Position numbers and translations under genes: made by a program
DNA from: Penaeus vannamei
Taxonomy: Eukaryota; Arthropoda; Malacostraca; Decapoda; Penaeidae
Direction of reading: 5' to 3'
Assembly (NCBI RefSeq): GCF_042767895.1
Contig: NC_091575.1
Span: forward strand, 33,968,539-33,978,538
DNA length: 10,000 nt
Part shown: piece by piece, positions 8,049 through 10,000 of the stretch
How the letters are laid out: the number at the start of each line of letters is the position of its first letter
Position numbering within the stretch: position 1 is the first letter of the stretch
Notes under the pieces: model-generated
Told to the model about the DNA's origin: nothing
What the model saw: only the letters and a program-made list of their open reading frames with translations
Database searches by the model: none

Positions 8049-8088
8049 ACATACACACACACACACACACATACACACACACACACAC
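7842..8088. repeat. (ACGC)/(CG)/(ACTC)/(AC) compound array
   Basis: It begins with degenerate ACGCACAC words and then shows (ACGC) units at about 7917-7940, a CGCGCGCG core at 7939-7947, ACTC units at 7976-7991, and AC at about 7996-8042 and on to 8088 with GAC and ATAC interruptions. Almost all of it alternates purine and pyrimidine, and the central CG block is the strongest Z-DNA-prone segment in the window. His/Thr/Arg frames are artefacts. Confidence 0.95.
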
Positions 8089-8221
8089 GAGTGGAAGAGG
8101 ATATATAAAGGAAAATGTCAGATATATTTCTTCCTAAAGAAGGCGAGGAGAAGCTGACAGCCGATAAAAGAAAGAAGCAACAATATCCGAAGAGCATGAA
8201 TAGATAAGAAGAGCAAATAAA
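8089..8221. other. Short purine-leaning spacer
   Basis: About 130 bp joining the AC array to the polypurine tract, with growing A/G content and no motif or gene that I recognise. Confidence 0.6.
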
Positions 8222-8518
8222 CAGGAGAAGAAAAAGGAGGAGGAGGAGGGGGAGGAGGAGTAGGAGGAGAAGAAGAAGAGGAAGAAGAAGAAAAAGAAGG
8301 AGGAGGAGGAAGAGGTGGAGGAGGAGGAGGAGGAGGAGGACGAGGGAGGAGGAAGAGGAAGAGGAGGAGGAGGAGAAAAAGGAGGAGGAGGAGGAGAAGG
8401 AGAAGAAGGAGGAGGAGGAGGGAGAGGAGAGGGGAAAGAAGGAGGAGAAGGAGAAGAAGGAGGAGGAGGAGGAGGGGGGTAAGGGGAGACGGAAGATGAG
8501 GAGGAAAAGGAGAATTAG
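8222..8518. repeat. (AGG)n/(AAG)n polypurine trinucleotide tract
   Basis: Nearly pure purine on the + strand for about 297 nt, dominated by GGA and GAA triplets, with single pyrimidines near 8261, 8315, 8341, 8480, 8490, 8496 and 8517. A perfect 32-bp segment is duplicated at 8390-8421 and 8441-8472. It differs from the 1364-2018 tract in being trinucleotide-based and not built on AAGGAAAGAGGA. Confidence 0.95.
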
Positions 8519-8587
8519 ATGAAGGAGAAGAAGAAGGTGATTATAGATGTAAAAAGAAACAAAAGAAGAATAGAGAGAAAATGTGAA

Positions 8588-8612
8588 GAAAGAAAGAAAG
8601 AAAGAAAAAATA
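8588..8612. repeat. (GAAA)n short repeat
   Basis: About four AAAG/GAAA units lie within A/G-rich DNA between the polypurine tract and the AC array. Confidence 0.88.
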
Positions 8613-8640
8613 AGGAAAAAATACTATTTCAGATGATAAG

Positions 8641-8641
<1 letters not shown>

Positions 8642-8713
<72 letters not shown>
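8642..8713. repeat. (AC)36 microsatellite
   Basis: An uninterrupted AC run of 72 nt, the longest pure AC array in the window. It is followed by TTACCCATGTATGTACACATG, a short imperfectly palindromic TGTACA zone. Confidence 0.98.
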
Positions 8714-8715
<2 letters not shown>

Positions 8716-8837
8716 ACCCATGTATGTACACATGTATACGTAAATGGTATATATATAAACTGACGTCGCCTAAGGCCTACTTTCCTATGCATTAACCATA
8801 ACTTTCACCTTTATGAAGCTAATAATCTCATAATGTG
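8714..8837. other. Short unique spacer
   Basis: About 120 bp of ordinary sequence. TGACGTCG at 8761-8768 is a CRE-like word. No gene was recognised. Confidence 0.6.
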
Positions 8838-9784
8838 TGAATAATGATGGTGATAATGAGGATAATGATGGTGATGATGAGGATAATGATGAGGATAATG
8901 GTGATGATGATAATGAGGGTAATGATAATGATGGTAATGATGGTGATAATGATGATGATGAGGATAATGATGATGATAAGGATAATGATGATGATGAGGA
9001 TAATGATGTTAATGATGATGCTAATGATGAGGATAATGATGATGAGGATAATGATGATGATAATGAGGATAGTGAGGATGATTATGATGGTATCGATAAT
9101 GATAGTAATAAGAATGATAATCATTATCATCAAAATAATGATAGTCATGATATTGGTAATGATAATGATAATGGTAATGATAACAACAACAACGATAATA
9201 GCAATAATAATAGTAATGATGATAATGATAGTGATAAGTAATGATAATGTGATGGGATTATAAAGATAATGATGATGTTGATGATAATAAGGATAATAAT
9301 GATAATGATAGAAATAACAATGATAATAACAATAATCATAATAATTAGGATAATAATGATATCAATAATAGTTATGATAATGATCACAATAATAACAAAA
9401 ATACTTATGATAATAATGAATGATAGTAATTATAATAATGATAATGATGATGATAATGATAATAATAATAATATTAATAATAATAATGGTAATAATGATA
9501 ATGATAATGATAATAATAATAGTTATGATAACAATAACAATAAAGACAATAAAGGTAATGATAATGACGATAATGAAAACAATAATAATGATAACAATAA
9601 CAATAATAATGATAATAGTAATAATGACAGTAATGATGATGATGATAATGATAATGATAATGAAGATGATGATGATGTTGTTGATGTTGATGATGATGAT
9701 AGCAATAATAATGATGCTAATAATAATGATAAAGATAATAATAACAATAATGATAATAACAATAATAACAATAACAACAACAAC
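8838..9784. repeat. GAT/AAT-type trinucleotide array of about 950 bp
   Basis: Almost every triplet is GAT, AAT, GGT, GAG or AAC. Composition drifts from G-rich GAT/GAG/GGT on the left to A-rich AAT/AAC on the right, ending in AAC units at about 9767-9784. An 18-bp higher-order unit, GATAATGATGATGATRAG, stands in three perfect-phase copies at 8945-8998. One + frame gives Asp/Asn/Glu-rich peptide in 8837-9241 and again after about 9419, but between them the same frame reads Met/Ile, so the triplet phase has slipped by non-multiples of three, notably near 9235-9260 and 9345-9420. Long Ile/Leu/Ser frames are open on the - strand too. This argues for a non-coding repeat and not an acidic-repeat protein. 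Confidence 0.93.
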
Positions 9785-9935
9785 TGGTGCAATAAAAATA
9801 TTCGCATTTGAAGAACTGCTTTCAAGTCACCTTTCTCAAGCACACAGGTGACGTCCGTAAACATAACCTCATTTGCGGAGATAGTAAAGGCAATGATAAT
9901 GATAATAGTTACCCTCATACCTTGGCAACTGATGT
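9785..9935. other. Unique sequence after the trinucleotide array
   Basis: About 150 bp of ordinary complexity with TGACGTCC at 9849-9856 and a small AATGATAATGATAAT remnant near 9892-9907, an outlier of the preceding array. No gene was recognised. Confidence 0.6.
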
Positions 9936-10000
9936 AATCATTAAAAAAAAGATTATGGATCCGGGTCACCATCAAAATTTAATGGCATCTAAATTGGGCC
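9936..10000. mobile_element. Possible edge of a dispersed repeat, cut by the window end
   Basis: The words GGATCCGGGTCACC and CATCAAAATTTAATGG, followed by TTGGGCC at the window edge, resemble a boundary I associate with very abundant interspersed repeats of marine invertebrates, possibly the untranslated end of a non-LTR element. This is recollection of a pattern and not a search result. No coding part is visible, and the element, if real, continues beyond position 10000. Confidence 0.3.

Noticed and set aside
8837..9241. Asp/Asn-rich acidic protein
   Set aside because: The triplet phase is lost further along the same array, the - strand is also open, and no start or splice context is visible.

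Overview
This is a eukaryotic, almost certainly animal, nuclear window dominated by simple-sequence DNA. Roughly four tenths of it is microsatellite, homopolymer or purine/pyrimidine tract. I see no convincing protein-coding exon, rRNA, tRNA, CRISPR array or prokaryotic-style operon. The mixture of very long (TA)n, (CA)n and (GA)n arrays, AGG/AAG polypurine, (GATA)n and AAT/GAT trinucleotide arrays within one 10 kb stretch resembles decapod crustacean DNA, penaeid shrimp in particular. Other SSR-rich invertebrates such as cephalopods cannot be excluded. The taxonomic call is inference from composition, not from a gene.

Layout. 1-460: compound (AC)/(TA)/(TC) array. 461-676: GC- and CpG-rich non-repetitive island. 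677-1290: pyrimidine (T/C) tract made of several nested repeat families. 1364-2018: 655-nt polypurine minisatellite. 2019-2838: plain AT-rich DNA. 2839-3021: A/G tract with a 28-bp period. 3299-3395: (GA)(GATA)(GA). 3497-3561: (AC)15 followed by A35. 3717-3779: (TA)n. 3787-5027: AT-rich DNA with short repeats and one non-repetitive ORF that I do not believe. 5028-5122: (CA)n/(TC)n. 5397-5545: (TA)n(TG)n(TA)n. 6226-6316: (TA)45. 6763-6803: A41. 7081-7327: decayed and recent tandem duplications around an A26 tract. 7328-7840: a second GC/CpG-rich unique island with several CCAAT and TAAT motifs and a perfect 12-bp inverted repeat containing two opposed CCAAT boxes. 7842-8088: (ACGC)/(CG)/(AC) array. 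8222-8518: AGG/AAG polypurine. 8642-8713: (AC)36. 8838-9784: about 950 bp of GAT/AAT-type trinucleotide array. 9785-10000: unique DNA, ending in what looks like the edge of a dispersed repeat.

Long open frames do exist in the polypurine, pyrimidine and trinucleotide tracts, but they follow from composition: such tracts cannot easily form stop codons. They are open in several frames or on both strands, and they lose phase inside the trinucleotide array. The parts most likely to carry selected function are the two CpG-rich islands, as candidate cis-regulatory DNA. The parts most interesting structurally are the back-to-back pyrimidine and purine tracts at 677-2018 and the nested duplications at 7081-7327. 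I did not find a new gene system, and I would describe this window as intergenic or intronic.
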